Below, in pieces: positions 35,890 to 45,177 of a stretch of 64,000 nt of DNA. The stretch is from NCBI GenBank assembly GCA_041687455.1, contig JAWLBY010000017.1:1-64000 (forward strand), read 5' to 3'. Below the pieces are notes generated by a model. It searched no databases. It saw only the letters and a list, made by a program, of their open reading frames with translations, and was not told the origin of the DNA. Each line of letters opens with the position of its first letter. Positions within the stretch are counted from its first letter, which is position 1. The DNA comes from JAWLBY01 sp041687455. GTDB lineage: Bacteria > Pseudomonadota > Gammaproteobacteria > Xanthomonadales > Xanthomonadaceae. A program made the position numbers and the translations under genes.

Positions 35890-36872
35890 TGCAGCCGCTC
35901 CAGCCATTCGGCCAATGCGTCGGCCTGGGCCGGCGACGGCGCCGACACGTCGGCAACACGGCTCCGCAGTTGCGCCGGATGCCGTCGTTCGAGCCAGCGG
36001 GCGAGCGCATCGGTGTCGCCGGGCGCACCGCGGCGGCTGGCGAATCCGGCGAGATCCGGTCCGCGGCCGCCATCCACCGGCTGCCCGTCGTGGCGGTGGC
36101 AGCCATCGCATCCGGCGTGGGCGAACGCCGGCGGCGGCACCGGTGTCGGCGCGAACCTGGCGCGCCACTGTTCGAAGCGGTCCGGCGCCATCGCGATCAC
36201 CGCGATCCGCATGTGCGCGTGCAGCTCGCCGCAGAACTCGGCGCACTGGCCGAGATGCAGGCCGGGCCGGTCCGCCATCAGCGTCAGCCGGTTGGTCCGT
36301 CCCGGTACCAGATCGAGCTTGCCGGCCAGCGTCGGCACCCAGAAACTGTGGATCACATCGTCACTGCGCATCTCTAGCAGGACCGGTCGGCCGCTCGGGA
36401 TGCGCAGTTCATTGCCCAGCGCGCGCGGCGGGCCGCCATCCGGATAGCGCACTTCCCACCACCAGCGATGTCCGATCAGCTCGATCCGCAGCCCCGGATC
36501 AGAGGCACCGACCAGCCGGTTCGACAGCATCGATCCGTAGACCAGCAGCGCCGCCAGCGCCAGCGCCGGAAACAGCAGCCCGCCGACCACGATGATCCGC
36601 AGCGGTCGCGCCGGCGGCGGTCGCCCGGCCCGCTGCAGCGTCGCGTACAGCGCCAGCGCGACGACCAGCACCAGCACCAGGCAGGCAGCGCCGAACATGA
36701 TCCACCAGGCCTCGGCGATCGCCTCGGCCTGCGGGCCGTGCGGGCTCAGCATCGATTGCGGGCCGTGGCAGCCGCTCGGCAACAGCGCAAGCAAGACGAG
36801 CCGCGCCGCGGATCGCGGCCGCAGGTCACGGTCCGCCGAACCAAGCGGCATCGGGAATGCGAACGGCGCCAT
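35886..36872 (-). CDS. coxB: Cytochrome c oxidase subunit II with cytochrome c domain
   Basis: This 328-residue protein has a lipobox-like LLPSGC, two transmembrane helices, a cupredoxin domain with the CuA site (DDVIHSFWVPTLAGKLD and LGQCAEFCGELHAHM), and a C-terminal cytochrome c domain with CDGCH heme motif and a distal GRGPDLAGFASRR. This makes it a caa3-type subunit II. It is the first gene of the oxidase operon and overlaps subunit I by 4 nt. The start ATG at 36872 is the only long option; the N-terminus before the lipobox is longer than usual, so the true start may be internal. Confidence 0.92.
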   Translation of the reverse strand: MAPFAFPMPLGSADRDLRPRSAARLVLLALLPSGCHGPQSMLSPHGPQAEAIAEAWWIMFGAACLVLVLVVALALYATLQRAGRPPPARPLRIIVVGGLLFPALALAALLVYGSMLSNRLVGASDPGLRIELIGHRWWWEVRYPDGGPPRALGNELRIPSGRPVLLEMRSDDVIHSFWVPTLAGKLDLVPGRTNRLTLMADRPGLHLGQCAEFCGELHAHMRIAVIAMAPDRFEQWRARFAPTPVPPPAFAHAGCDGCHRHDGQPVDGGRGPDLAGFASRRGAPGDTDALARWLERRHPAQLRSRVADVSAPSPAQADALAEWLERLQ

Positions 36873-37126
36873 CGCTGCAAGCCTCGCCGGCCGGCCGTGA
36901 ACGGACCACCACGAGCGTGCCCTGCCGCACGCGGCGATCGGCGCTGCGTTCAGCTCCGTGACGCCGGATAGCGCGATTCACGTCGGCGTCAAGCCATGTT
37001 CTTAGACTCGATCGCGACCCACGTGAACGCGTGGCGCACCGGCGCGTGCTCCGCGTTCGTCATGCCAGCCGCGGCGCACCGAGCTCGGATCGCCCGTCGT
37101 GCCGTCGGCTTCGACAGGAGCAGACG

Positions 37127-38926
37127 ATGAGCACCACCGTAGGCGATTTCCTGCTGTCGCGGCTGTCCGACTGGGGCATCCGGCGGATCTTCGGCTACCC
37201 CGGCGACGGCATCAACGGCATCATGGGCGCGCTCGGACGCGCCACCGACCGCTTCCAGTACATTCGTGTCCAACACGAGGAAATGGCCGCGTTCATGGCC
37301 TGCGGCCATGCCAAGTTCACCGGCCAGGTCGGCATCTGCATGGCCACCTCAGGCCCCGGCGCGATCCACCTGCTGAACGGACTGTACGACGCGAAGATGG
37401 ATCACCAGCCGGTGCTGGCGATCGTCGGCCAGCAGGCGGCGACCTCGCTCGGCGCCGACTACCAGCAGGAAGTCGACCTGAAGTCGCTGTTCAAGGACGT
37501 CTGCGCCTACGTCGAACAGGTCGGCGCGCCGGCCCAGATCCGTCATGTGATCGATCGCGCGCTGCGGATCGCCGCCGCCGAGCGCGCAGTGACCTGCATC
37601 ATCGTGCCGAACGACATCCAGGAGCAGGACGCAGTCGAACCGATTCCACGCAGTCACGGCCACGTCTATTCCGGCACCGGCTACAGTCCGCCGCATCCGC
37701 AGCCGAACGACGCCGAACTGCGCGACGCGGCGGCGATCCTGAATGCCGGCCAGCGGGTCGCGATGCTGGTCGGCGCCGGCGCGCTGGATGCCACCGACGA
37801 GCTGATCGACACCGCAGACGTGCTCGGCGCCGGCATCGCGAAGGCACTGCTCGGCAAGGCCGCAGTACCCGACGACCTGCCGTTCGTGACCGGCCCGATC
37901 GGCCTGCTCGGCAGCGAACCGAGCTGGGAGATGATGCAGCACTGCGACACGCTGCTGATGGTCGGCACCTGCTTTCCGTACTCGGAATTCCTGCCGCGCG
38001 AACAGCAGGCGCGTGCAGTGCAGATCGACATCCGTCCACGCAACGTCAGCATGCGCTACCCGACCGACGTCAACCTGATCGGCGACAGCGCCGAGACGCT
38101 GCGTCGGCTGCTGCCGCTGCTGCAACGCAAGACCGATCGCTCCTGGCGCGAAGGCATCGAGTCGAACGTCGCCGACTGGTGGCACGCACTGGAGGCGCGC
38201 GCGATGAAATCGGCGAGCCCGATCAATCCGCAACGGGTGTTCTGGGAGCTGTCGCCGCGTCTGCCGGAACAGGCGATCCTGTGCGGCGACTCCGGTTCGC
38301 ACACCAACTGGTACGCACGTGACATCAAACTGCGCCGCGGCATGAAGGGCTCGCTGTCCGGCACGCTGGCGACGATGGGCAGCGGCGTGCCATACGCGAT
38401 CGCAGCGAAGATGGCGTTTCCCGACCGGCCGGTCATCGCGATGGTCGGCGACGGCGCGATGGAGATGAACGGCAATTCCGAGCTGGTGACGGTCAAGCAG
38501 TACTGGCGCCAATGGCAGGATCCGCGCTTCGTCGTGATGGTGCTGGTCAACCACGACCTGAACCAGGTGACCTGGGAACAGCGCGTGCTGGCCGGTGATC
38601 CGAAGTTCGAGGCCGCGCAGGACGTCGAGGACTTCCCGTTCGCGCGCTATGCCGAACTGCTCGGCTTCCGCGGCATCCGGGTCGATCGCCCGGACGACAT
38701 CGGCGCCGCATTCGATGAGGCCCTGCGCAGCGACCGCCCGGTGCTGCTCGAATTCATCGTCGATCCCGACGTGCCGCCGCTGCCGCCGCACATCACGTTC
38801 GAGCAGGCCCGCGCGTACATGACGTCGCTGATCAAGGGCGACCCGGATCGCGGCGGCGTCATCCGACAGAGCATCAAGCAGGTCGTCGCCGGCGTGCTGC
38901 CGAACCGGGGGCGGGACAAGGGATGA
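37127..38926 (+). CDS. Thiamine-pyrophosphate enzyme, PoxB-like
   Basis: This 599-residue protein is a three-domain ThDP enzyme. Domain one carries the catalytic Glu in QHEEMAAFMACGHAK and the conserved ATSGPGAIHLLNGLYDAK. The middle domain has GAGALDATDELIDTA and IDIRPRNVSMR. The third has the ThDP motif GDGAMEMNGNSELVTVKQYW. It resembles pyruvate oxidases or dehydrogenases (PoxB) and some acetolactate-type enzymes. CAGGAG precedes the ATG. It overlaps the enolase-superfamily gene by 4 nt, so it starts an operon. The substrate is not shown by sequence. Confidence 0.85.
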   Translation: MSTTVGDFLLSRLSDWGIRRIFGYPGDGINGIMGALGRATDRFQYIRVQHEEMAAFMACGHAKFTGQVGICMATSGPGAIHLLNGLYDAKMDHQPVLAIVGQQAATSLGADYQQEVDLKSLFKDVCAYVEQVGAPAQIRHVIDRALRIAAAERAVTCIIVPNDIQEQDAVEPIPRSHGHVYSGTGYSPPHPQPNDAELRDAAAILNAGQRVAMLVGAGALDATDELIDTADVLGAGIAKALLGKAAVPDDLPFVTGPIGLLGSEPSWEMMQHCDTLLMVGTCFPYSEFLPREQQARAVQIDIRPRNVSMRYPTDVNLIGDSAETLRRLLPLLQRKTDRSWREGIESNVADWWHALEARAMKSASPINPQRVFWELSPRLPEQAILCGDSGSHTNWYARDIKLRRGMKGSLSGTLATMGSGVPYAIAAKMAFPDRPVIAMVGDGAMEMNGNSELVTVKQYWRQWQDPRFVVMVLVNHDLNQVTWEQRVLAGDPKFEAAQDVEDFPFARYAELLGFRGIRVDRPDDIGAAFDEALRSDRPVLLEFIVDPDVPPLPPHITFEQARAYMTSLIKGDPDRGGVIRQSIKQVVAGVLPNRGRDKG

Positions 38927-40101
38927 CCTCGATGCAACCCGGGCGGCTCGACCCGGCGCCCGATCAGCGCCGCGCCTGGCCGTCGTCCGCGCTGCGTGAA
39001 CCGCCACGCAGCGGCGGCAGTCCGATCGAAGGTTGCGTGGTCGCCGCCTACCGGATCCCGACCAGCGAACCGGAAGCCGACGGCACCCGCCGCTGGGACG
39101 CGACAACCATGCTCGCCGTGCATATCGAGGCCGGCGGGCATCGCGGCTTCGGCTACAGCTACTGCCACGCTGCCTTCGGCCGCATCGTGCTCGACACACT
39201 GGCGCCGGCGATCAACGGCATCGATGCGTTCGATCTGCCGACCGCAAGGGCACGGATGCTGGCCGCGCTGCGCGAAATCGGCACCAGCGGCGCCGGGGCG
39301 ATGGCGCTGTCGGCGGTCGACACCGCGCTGTGGGATCTGAAGGCGCGTCTGCTCGAATGCTCGCTGCTGGAACTGTGGGGCGGCGCGCGCGACGCAGTGC
39401 CGACGTATGCGAGCGGAGGCTTCACCAACTACTCCGACGACCACCTGGCAGACCAGTTGGCGGTATGGGCCGCGCAGGGTTTCGCTGCGGTCAAGATCAA
39501 GATCGGCAGCGAACCTGCACGCGACCCCGAGCGGGTCGGCGTCGCACGCGACGCAATCGGCTCGCAGATCCGGCTGATGGTGGATGCGAACGGCGCGCTG
39601 AGCCGCAAGCAGGCGCTGCAACTGGCCGAACGGCTGAGCCACTACGACGTGCGCTGGTTCGAGGAGCCGGTGTCGTCCGACGACCTCGATGGACTGCGGC
39701 TGCTGCGCGACCGGGCTCCGGCACCGATCGAGATCGCCGCCGGCGAGTATGGCTGGGAAGCGCACGACTTCACCCGACTGCTGCAGCATGGCGCGGTCGA
39801 CGTGCTGCAAGCCGACGGCAGCCGCTGCGGCGGCTACAGCGGTCTGTTCGAAGCCGACACGCTGAGCCGGGTACACGGCGTGCCGTTGTCGCTGCATGGC
39901 GTTCCGGCGCTGCACGCGGCCTGTGCCGCGGCGCTGCCGAACCTGCGCGACGTCGAATATTTCCACGACCACGCGCGGATCGAGGCAATGCTGCTCGACG
40001 GCCTGCCGAGCCTGCATGACGGTTGCCTGTGGCCCGAGCGCGGCGAGCCCGGCCACGGCCTCATGCTGCGCGAGCGCGACGCCGAACGGTGGCGGATATG
40101 A
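38923..40101 (+). CDS. Enolase-superfamily enzyme (mandelate racemase/muconate type)
   Basis: This 392-residue protein has an N-terminal capping domain (AFGRIVLDTLAPAINGID) and a TIM barrel. It carries the KxK motif (KIKIG, K191/K193) and metal ligands D221 in MVDANG, then E in WFEEPV and E in AAGEYG, and a C-terminal His in LSLHGVPALHAACAA that may be the opposite base. The enzyme would abstract an alpha-proton from a carboxylate, probably a sugar acid. It is embedded between a ThDP enzyme and an FAD/Fe-S dehydrogenase with 4-nt overlaps on both sides. Confidence 0.85.
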   Translation: MTSMQPGRLDPAPDQRRAWPSSALREPPRSGGSPIEGCVVAAYRIPTSEPEADGTRRWDATTMLAVHIEAGGHRGFGYSYCHAAFGRIVLDTLAPAINGIDAFDLPTARARMLAALREIGTSGAGAMALSAVDTALWDLKARLLECSLLELWGGARDAVPTYASGGFTNYSDDHLADQLAVWAAQGFAAVKIKIGSEPARDPERVGVARDAIGSQIRLMVDANGALSRKQALQLAERLSHYDVRWFEEPVSSDDLDGLRLLRDRAPAPIEIAAGEYGWEAHDFTRLLQHGAVDVLQADGSRCGGYSGLFEADTLSRVHGVPLSLHGVPALHAACAAALPNLRDVEYFHDHARIEAMLLDGLPSLHDGCLWPERGEPGHGLMLRERDAERWRI

Positions 40102-43013
40102 CCACGCCACAGCCACGACGGCGACCGGGCGCGCTGCCGTCCGATCGCGCCCATCAGCTTGCCCGCAGATTGCGCGAACGGATCGATGGCGAGGTGCGCT
40201 TCGATCCCGGCAGCCGTGCGCTGTATGCGACCGACGGCTCGTTGTATCGGCAGCCGCCGATCGGCGTGGTGCTGCCGCGGCATGCCGACGACGTCGTCGC
40301 AACGGTCGCGCTGTGTCGTGAATTCGGCGCTCCGGTGCTGTCGCGCGGCGCCGGCACCAGTCTCGCCGGGCAGTGCTGCAACACCGCCGTGGTGATCGAT
40401 TTCTCGAAATACATGAACCGCGTGATCGCGCTGGATCCGCAGCAACGCAGCGCGGTGGTCGAGCCGGGCTGCGTGCTCGACGACCTGCGCGAACAGGCCG
40501 AGCAACACGGGCTGACGTTCGGTCCCGACCCGGCGACCCACCGCCACAACACGCTCGGCGGCATGCTCGGCAACAACTCCTGCGGCATCCATTCGATAAT
40601 GGCGGGTCGCACCGCCGACAACGTGATCGCGCTGGAGATCCTGACCTACGACGGCCAGCGGTTCTGGGTCGGCGGCGGCGGCGAAGACGAATTGCGCTCG
40701 CGCGCCGATGCCGGCGGCCGCGAAGGCGAGATTTTCCGCGACCTGCTCGCCTTGCGCGAGCGCTGCGCCGACGCCGTGCGCGATCGCTTCCCGGATATTC
40801 CGCGGCGCGTCTCGGGATATTGTTTGGAGAAGCTGCTGCCCGAACACGGCAGCAATGTCGGCGCCGCGCTGGTCGGCTCCGAAGGCACCTGCGTCGTCGT
40901 GCTGCAGGCCCGGCTGCGGCTGGTGCCATCGCCGCGCTGCCGCACGCTGCTGGTACTCGGCTATCCCGACATCCATGAAGCGGCCGACGCGGTGCCGGAC
41001 ATCCTCGCGTTCGGACCGATCGGCTGCGAAGGCGTCGACAGCGAACTGGTCCGACTGATGCGCAAGCAGGGCCTGCGCACAAACGATCTCGAACTGCTAC
41101 CCGATGGCCACGGCTGGCTGTTCGTCGAGTTCGGCGGCGACGACCAGCGCGAGTCCGACGCCGCCGCCGAACGGCTTGCTGCCCACCTGCGGCTGTGCGA
41201 CGCGCCGCCACGGATCCGGCGCTGCTCGGCGGCGGAACAGCAACGGCGACTGTGGAGCATTCGCGAAGCCGGCCTCGGTGCCACCGCACAGGTGCCCGGC
41301 GAGCCGACCACGCACCCGGGTTGGGAAGATGCCGCCGTCGCACCGACCCGGCTCGGCGCCTACCTGCGCGAGTTCCGCGCGCTGCTCGATCGCTACGGCT
41401 ATCACTGCGCGTTGTACGGCCACTTCGGTGACGGTTGCGTGCACTGCCGGATCGACTTCGACATGCGCAGCGTGCGCGGCGTCGCACGCTGGCGGCAGTT
41501 CATGGACGACGCGGCCGATCTGGTCGTCGCGCACGGTGGCAGCTTTTCCGGCGAACACGGCGACGGCCAGCTCCGCGCCTCGCTGCTCCCGAAACTGTAC
41601 GGCGTCGAGCTGGTCGAGGCATTCCGCGAGTTCAAGCGGCTGTGGGATCCGGACGGAGCGATGAACCCCGGCAAGGTCATCGACCCCTACCCGATCGATG
41701 CCGATCTGCGGCTGTCGCCCGAGCTGCACCTGCCGAAACTGCAGACCCGCTTCACCTACCCCGATGACCGATTCGATTTCGCCAACGCCACTCTGCGCTG
41801 CGTCGGCGTAGGCCAGTGCCGCGACCTGCACGACGAGGTGATGTGCCCGAGCTATCGCGGCACCCGCGAGGAAATGCATTCGACCCGCGGCCGGGCCCGC
41901 CTGCTGTTCGAGATGATGAAGGGCGAGCTGATCACCGACGGCTTCGACAGCCAGGCGGTGCACGACGCACTGCACCTGTGCCTGGCCTGCAAGGCCTGCA
42001 AGCGTGACTGTCCGGTCGACGTCGACATGGCTACCTGGAAGGCCGAGTTCATGGCGCGCCACTACCGCCGCCGGTTGCGCCCGCGTGATGCATTGTCGAT
42101 GGGACTGATCTTCTGGTGGGCGCGGATCGGCGCGCATGCACCGGGCCTGATCAACGCGCTGACCCGGAATGACTGGAGCGCGCTGCCGCTGAAGCGCCTG
42201 GCCGGCATCGCGGCAGAACGCCGCGTGCCGCGATTCGCGTCGCCGGATTTCCGTCGCGAATTCCACCGTCGCCCGGCGTCCGTCGACGGCAGGCCGGTGG
42301 TGCTGTTCGCCGACACCTTCGGCAACCATTTCGATCCCGGTCCGCTGCGCGCCGCGGCCGCCGTACTGCGCGCCTCCGGCTACGCGCCGTGGGTCACGCC
42401 GAAGCCGGTCTGCTGCGCGCGACCGCTGTACGCCGAGGGCATGCTCGACCTCGCCCGCGCGCAGCTCCGCAACCTGCTCGACGCGCTGGCCGAACCGATC
42501 GCGCGCGACTGGCCGGTGGTCGGCGTCGAACCGGCCTGCGTCGCCAGCCTGGTCGACGAACTGCCGCGGTTGTTCCCGCACGACGCCCGCGCCAGCCACC
42601 TTGCCCGACACAGCTTCCTGCTCGCCGACTTCCTGCGTCGCGAAGGCATCGATCTCGGCGCATCGATCCGGAGCGGAGCATCCGGCATGCAGGCAGTCAT
42701 GCACGCGCACTGCATCCACCACGCCGACTTCGATCCGCAGGCCGACCGCGAGCTGCTGGCTTCGGTCGGCGTGCCGACTCGGCTGCTGGATGCCGGCTGC
42801 TGCGGCATGGCCGGTTCGTTCGGGATGTCGGCCGACCGCTTCGAGCTGTCGCTGCGGATCGGCGAACACGCACTGATGCCGGCGCTACGCGGCGTCGCGT
42901 CGGATCGGCTCTGGATCGCGAGCGGCTTCTCCTGTCGCGAACAGATCGAACACTGCACCGGTCGGCGCCCGCTCGACCTGGCCGAGGTGCTGCAGCAACG
43001 GATGGCCGCTTGA
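40098..43013 (+). CDS. FAD/Fe-S 2-hydroxyacid dehydrogenase (YdiJ-like)
   Basis: This protein of about 971 residues has a PCMH FAD domain (VLSRGAGTSLAGQ, NNSCGIHSIMAGRTADN), an FAD-oxidase C domain (YGHFGDGCVHCRIDF, HGGSFSGEHGDGQLRAS, LWDPDGAMNPGKVIDPY), a first Fe-S set (CVGVGQC...MCPSYRGTREE), a second at C628/C631/C634/C638 (CLACKACKRDCPVD), and C-terminal CCG domains (PVCCARPLYAEGML, DAGCCGMAGSFG). Such enzymes oxidise D-lactate or D-2-hydroxyglutarate and feed quinones. The ATG at 40098 overlaps the enolase stop. Substrate is unproven. Confidence 0.9.
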   Translation: MTTPQPRRRPGALPSDRAHQLARRLRERIDGEVRFDPGSRALYATDGSLYRQPPIGVVLPRHADDVVATVALCREFGAPVLSRGAGTSLAGQCCNTAVVIDFSKYMNRVIALDPQQRSAVVEPGCVLDDLREQAEQHGLTFGPDPATHRHNTLGGMLGNNSCGIHSIMAGRTADNVIALEILTYDGQRFWVGGGGEDELRSRADAGGREGEIFRDLLALRERCADAVRDRFPDIPRRVSGYCLEKLLPEHGSNVGAALVGSEGTCVVVLQARLRLVPSPRCRTLLVLGYPDIHEAADAVPDILAFGPIGCEGVDSELVRLMRKQGLRTNDLELLPDGHGWLFVEFGGDDQRESDAAAERLAAHLRLCDAPPRIRRCSAAEQQRRLWSIREAGLGATAQVPGEPTTHPGWEDAAVAPTRLGAYLREFRALLDRYGYHCALYGHFGDGCVHCRIDFDMRSVRGVARWRQFMDDAADLVVAHGGSFSGEHGDGQLRASLLPKLYGVELVEAFREFKRLWDPDGAMNPGKVIDPYPIDADLRLSPELHLPKLQTRFTYPDDRFDFANATLRCVGVGQCRDLHDEVMCPSYRGTREEMHSTRGRARLLFEMMKGELITDGFDSQAVHDALHLCLACKACKRDCPVDVDMATWKAEFMARHYRRRLRPRDALSMGLIFWWARIGAHAPGLINALTRNDWSALPLKRLAGIAAERRVPRFASPDFRREFHRRPASVDGRPVVLFADTFGNHFDPGPLRAAAAVLRASGYAPWVTPKPVCCARPLYAEGMLDLARAQLRNLLDALAEPIARDWPVVGVEPACVASLVDELPRLFPHDARASHLARHSFLLADFLRREGIDLGASIRSGASGMQAVMHAHCIHHADFDPQADRELLASVGVPTRLLDAGCCGMAGSFGMSADRFELSLRIGEHALMPALRGVASDRLWIASGFSCREQIEHCTGRRPLDLAEVLQQRMAA

Positions 43014-43035
43014 ACCGCATGCAAGGAGCATCGCG

Positions 43036-43422
43036 ATGGCAATCGGATCGAAGGTCTGGGTGATCCCCGAGGGCTACATACCAGCCAACGAAGACGGCGA
43101 GACCGACCGCCGCTTCATCAGTCACGAGGCGGCCTGCATCCTGAACTGCAACGACCAGGACACCGAAGTCCGCATCACGCTGTACTTCAGCGATCGCGAT
43201 CCGGTCGGCCCGTACCGGGTCACGGTGCCGGCGCGGCGCACGCTGCACCTGCGCTTCAACGATCTCGACCAGCCGGAGCGGGTGCCGCGCAACACCGACT
43301 ACGCCAGCGTGCTGGAGTCCGACCGCAACGTCGTCGTGCAGCACACCCGGCTCGACAGCCGGCGCGGCCATCTGTCGCTGCTGTCGACGATCGCCTATCC
43401 GGCCGGAGACCAGCGTGGCTGA
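43036..43422 (+). CDS. Sensory-rhodopsin-transducer-like protein (ASRT family)
   Basis: This 128-residue protein matches the Anabaena sensory rhodopsin transducer family: GSKVWVIPEGYIPANED, RRFISHEAACILNCND, TLYFSDRDPVGPYRVTVPAR, RTLHLRFNDL, PRNTDYASVLESDRNVVVQH and TRLDSRRG. The family folds as a beta-sandwich tetramer. Most bacterial members have no rhodopsin partner and none is seen here. The function is unknown; binding of a sugar-like or DNA ligand has been suggested for ASRT. AAGGAG lies before the ATG. It overlaps the SDR gene by 8 nt. Confidence 0.85.
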   Translation: MAIGSKVWVIPEGYIPANEDGETDRRFISHEAACILNCNDQDTEVRITLYFSDRDPVGPYRVTVPARRTLHLRFNDLDQPERVPRNTDYASVLESDRNVVVQHTRLDSRRGHLSLLSTIAYPAGDQRG

Positions 43423-44410
43423 GCGCGACGTGGTCGTGATCACCGGCGCTTCGGCCGGCATCGGCCGCGCGGTCGCACAGGAATTCGCCCGCCATGGAGC
43501 CCGCGTCGCGCTGCTGGCGCGCTCGCTGCCGCGCCTGCGCGATGCGGCCGCCGAAGTCGAATCGCTCGGCGGCGCCGCGCTGCCGATTGCAGTCGACGTC
43601 GCCGATCCGGCGCAGGTCGAGGCCGCGGCCGATCAGGTCGAACGCGAACTCGGACCGATCGATATCTGGATCAATTCGGCGATGGCGACGATCTTCGCCC
43701 CGCTGCACGAGATCAGCGCCGAGGAACTGCGTCGCGCCACCGAAGTCACCTACCTCGGCACCGCCTACGGCACGATGGCGGCGTTGCGCCGGATGCGGCC
43801 GCGCGGCCGCGGCACTATCGTGCAGGTCGGTTCGGCGCTGGCCTACCGGGCGATCCCGCTGCAGGCGCCGTACTGCGCAGCCAAGTTCGCGATCCGCGGG
43901 CTGACCGATGCGCTGCGCTCGGAGCTGATCCACGACAAGCTCGCGATCCACCTGACGATGGTGCAACTGTCGGCTCACAACACGCCGCAGTTCGACTGGG
44001 GCCGCAACCGGATGCCGCGTCGACCGCAGCCGGTGCCGCCGATCTTCCAGCCGGAAGTGGCCGCCCGCGGCATCCGCTACGCCGCCTACGCGCAGCGCCG
44101 CGAAGTCTGCGTCGGCTGGCCGGCGCTGAAGGCGATCATCGGCAACAAGCTGGTGCCGGGACTGGCCGACCGGCTGCTGGCGGGCGCCGGCTGGGACGGC
44201 CAGATGGACCAGCAGCCCGCGCTGCCGGACCAGCCCGACAACCTGTTCGACAGCCCGGCGCTGCGGGTCGGCGCACACGGCCGCTTCGACGATCGCGCGC
44301 GGCCGCGCAGCCTGCACCTGTGGCTGACGATGCATCGCGGCGCGGTGGTGCTGTTGGCCGGCGTATTGCTGCTGGTTGCAGCGACGGCGGTGGCGGTGGT
44401 GGTCGGCTGA
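43415..44410 (+). CDS. Short-chain dehydrogenase with C-terminal membrane anchor
   Basis: This 331-residue SDR starts with GTG inside the ASRT-like gene. It has the NAD(P) motif VITGASAGIGRAVA, WINSAMATIFAPL, the catalytic S-x12-Y-x3-K (VQVGSALAYRAIPLQAPYCAAKFAIRG), and a C-terminal hydrophobic helix (MHRGAVVLLAGVLLLVAATA). The helix should tether it to the membrane, which is unusual for SDRs. It is probably co-transcribed with the ThDP and dehydrogenase genes. The substrate is unknown. Confidence 0.85.
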   Translation: MAERDVVVITGASAGIGRAVAQEFARHGARVALLARSLPRLRDAAAEVESLGGAALPIAVDVADPAQVEAAADQVERELGPIDIWINSAMATIFAPLHEISAEELRRATEVTYLGTAYGTMAALRRMRPRGRGTIVQVGSALAYRAIPLQAPYCAAKFAIRGLTDALRSELIHDKLAIHLTMVQLSAHNTPQFDWGRNRMPRRPQPVPPIFQPEVAARGIRYAAYAQRREVCVGWPALKAIIGNKLVPGLADRLLAGAGWDGQMDQQPALPDQPDNLFDSPALRVGAHGRFDDRARPRSLHLWLTMHRGAVVLLAGVLLLVAATAVAVVVG

Positions 44411-44519
44411 AAGCGGCCGCTCGGCAGCCTGCGTTGAGAACTGCCGGTCGAGCTTCTATCCTTGCCGGCCGGCGGCGGCGTCACGCCCGCGGCCCCATCT
44501 CTTCCGCGCATTCGATCCC

Positions 44520-45173
44520 ATGGCGTCCAGATCTTCCGATTCGATTCCCCCGTCCCAGCCACGCCTCGGCCCGCTGCCGTCGCTGATCTTCGGTTCCCGC
44601 TGGTTGCAGTTGCCGCTGTACATCGGCCTGATCGTCGCGCAGGGCGTCTATGTGGTGCTGTTCCTGAAGGAACTCTGGCACCTGACGCACGGCGCGTTCG
44701 AGCTGTCCGAGATGGAGGTCATGCTGCTGGTGCTGGGGCTGATCGATGTCGTGATGATCTCGAACCTGCTGGTCATGGTGATCGTCGGCGGCTATGAGAC
44801 GTTCGTGTCGCGGCTGCGGTTGGAAGGCCACCCGGACCAGCCGGAATGGCTGTCGCATGTCAACGCAGGCGTGCTGAAGATCAAGCTGGCGACCGCGATC
44901 ATCGGCATCAGCTCGATCCACCTGCTGAAGACCTTCATCGCCGCCGGCAACCTCGGCGGCCTGCCACTGTGCAGCAGCCCCGAATACCTCGCTGCAGTCG
45001 CCGCCGCCGGCGCGGCCGCGGCGCCGGCCTGCACCAGCTATACCGAGTCCGGCGTGCTGTGGCAGACCGTGATCCACAGCATCTTCATCCTGTCCGCGGT
45101 CGGCATCGCCTGGGTCGATCGACTGATGACGCCACCGGGCAAGGCCTCGGCGCACGGCGCGCGCGCCGGCTGA
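44520..45173 (+). CDS. UPF0114 family membrane protein
   Basis: This 217-residue protein has four transmembrane helices and the UPF0114/YqhA motifs ALSEMEV-like (FELSEMEVMLLVLGLIDVVM), SNLLVMVIVGGYETFVSRL and KLATAIIGISSIHLLKTF. An insert with two Cys (CSSPEYLAAV, PACTSYTESG) precedes the last helix. The family is of unknown function. It ends 4 bp before the VOC gene, so they are probably co-transcribed. Confidence 0.88.
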   Translation: MASRSSDSIPPSQPRLGPLPSLIFGSRWLQLPLYIGLIVAQGVYVVLFLKELWHLTHGAFELSEMEVMLLVLGLIDVVMISNLLVMVIVGGYETFVSRLRLEGHPDQPEWLSHVNAGVLKIKLATAIIGISSIHLLKTFIAAGNLGGLPLCSSPEYLAAVAAAGAAAAPACTSYTESGVLWQTVIHSIFILSAVGIAWVDRLMTPPGKASAHGARAG

Positions 45174-45177
45174 GCGG

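Noticed and set aside
33304..36447. 1,047-residue plus-strand frame over the cytochrome oxidase genes
   Set aside because: The sense strand shows all heme and copper ligands; this frame is low-complexity Gln/Arg/His-rich antisense.
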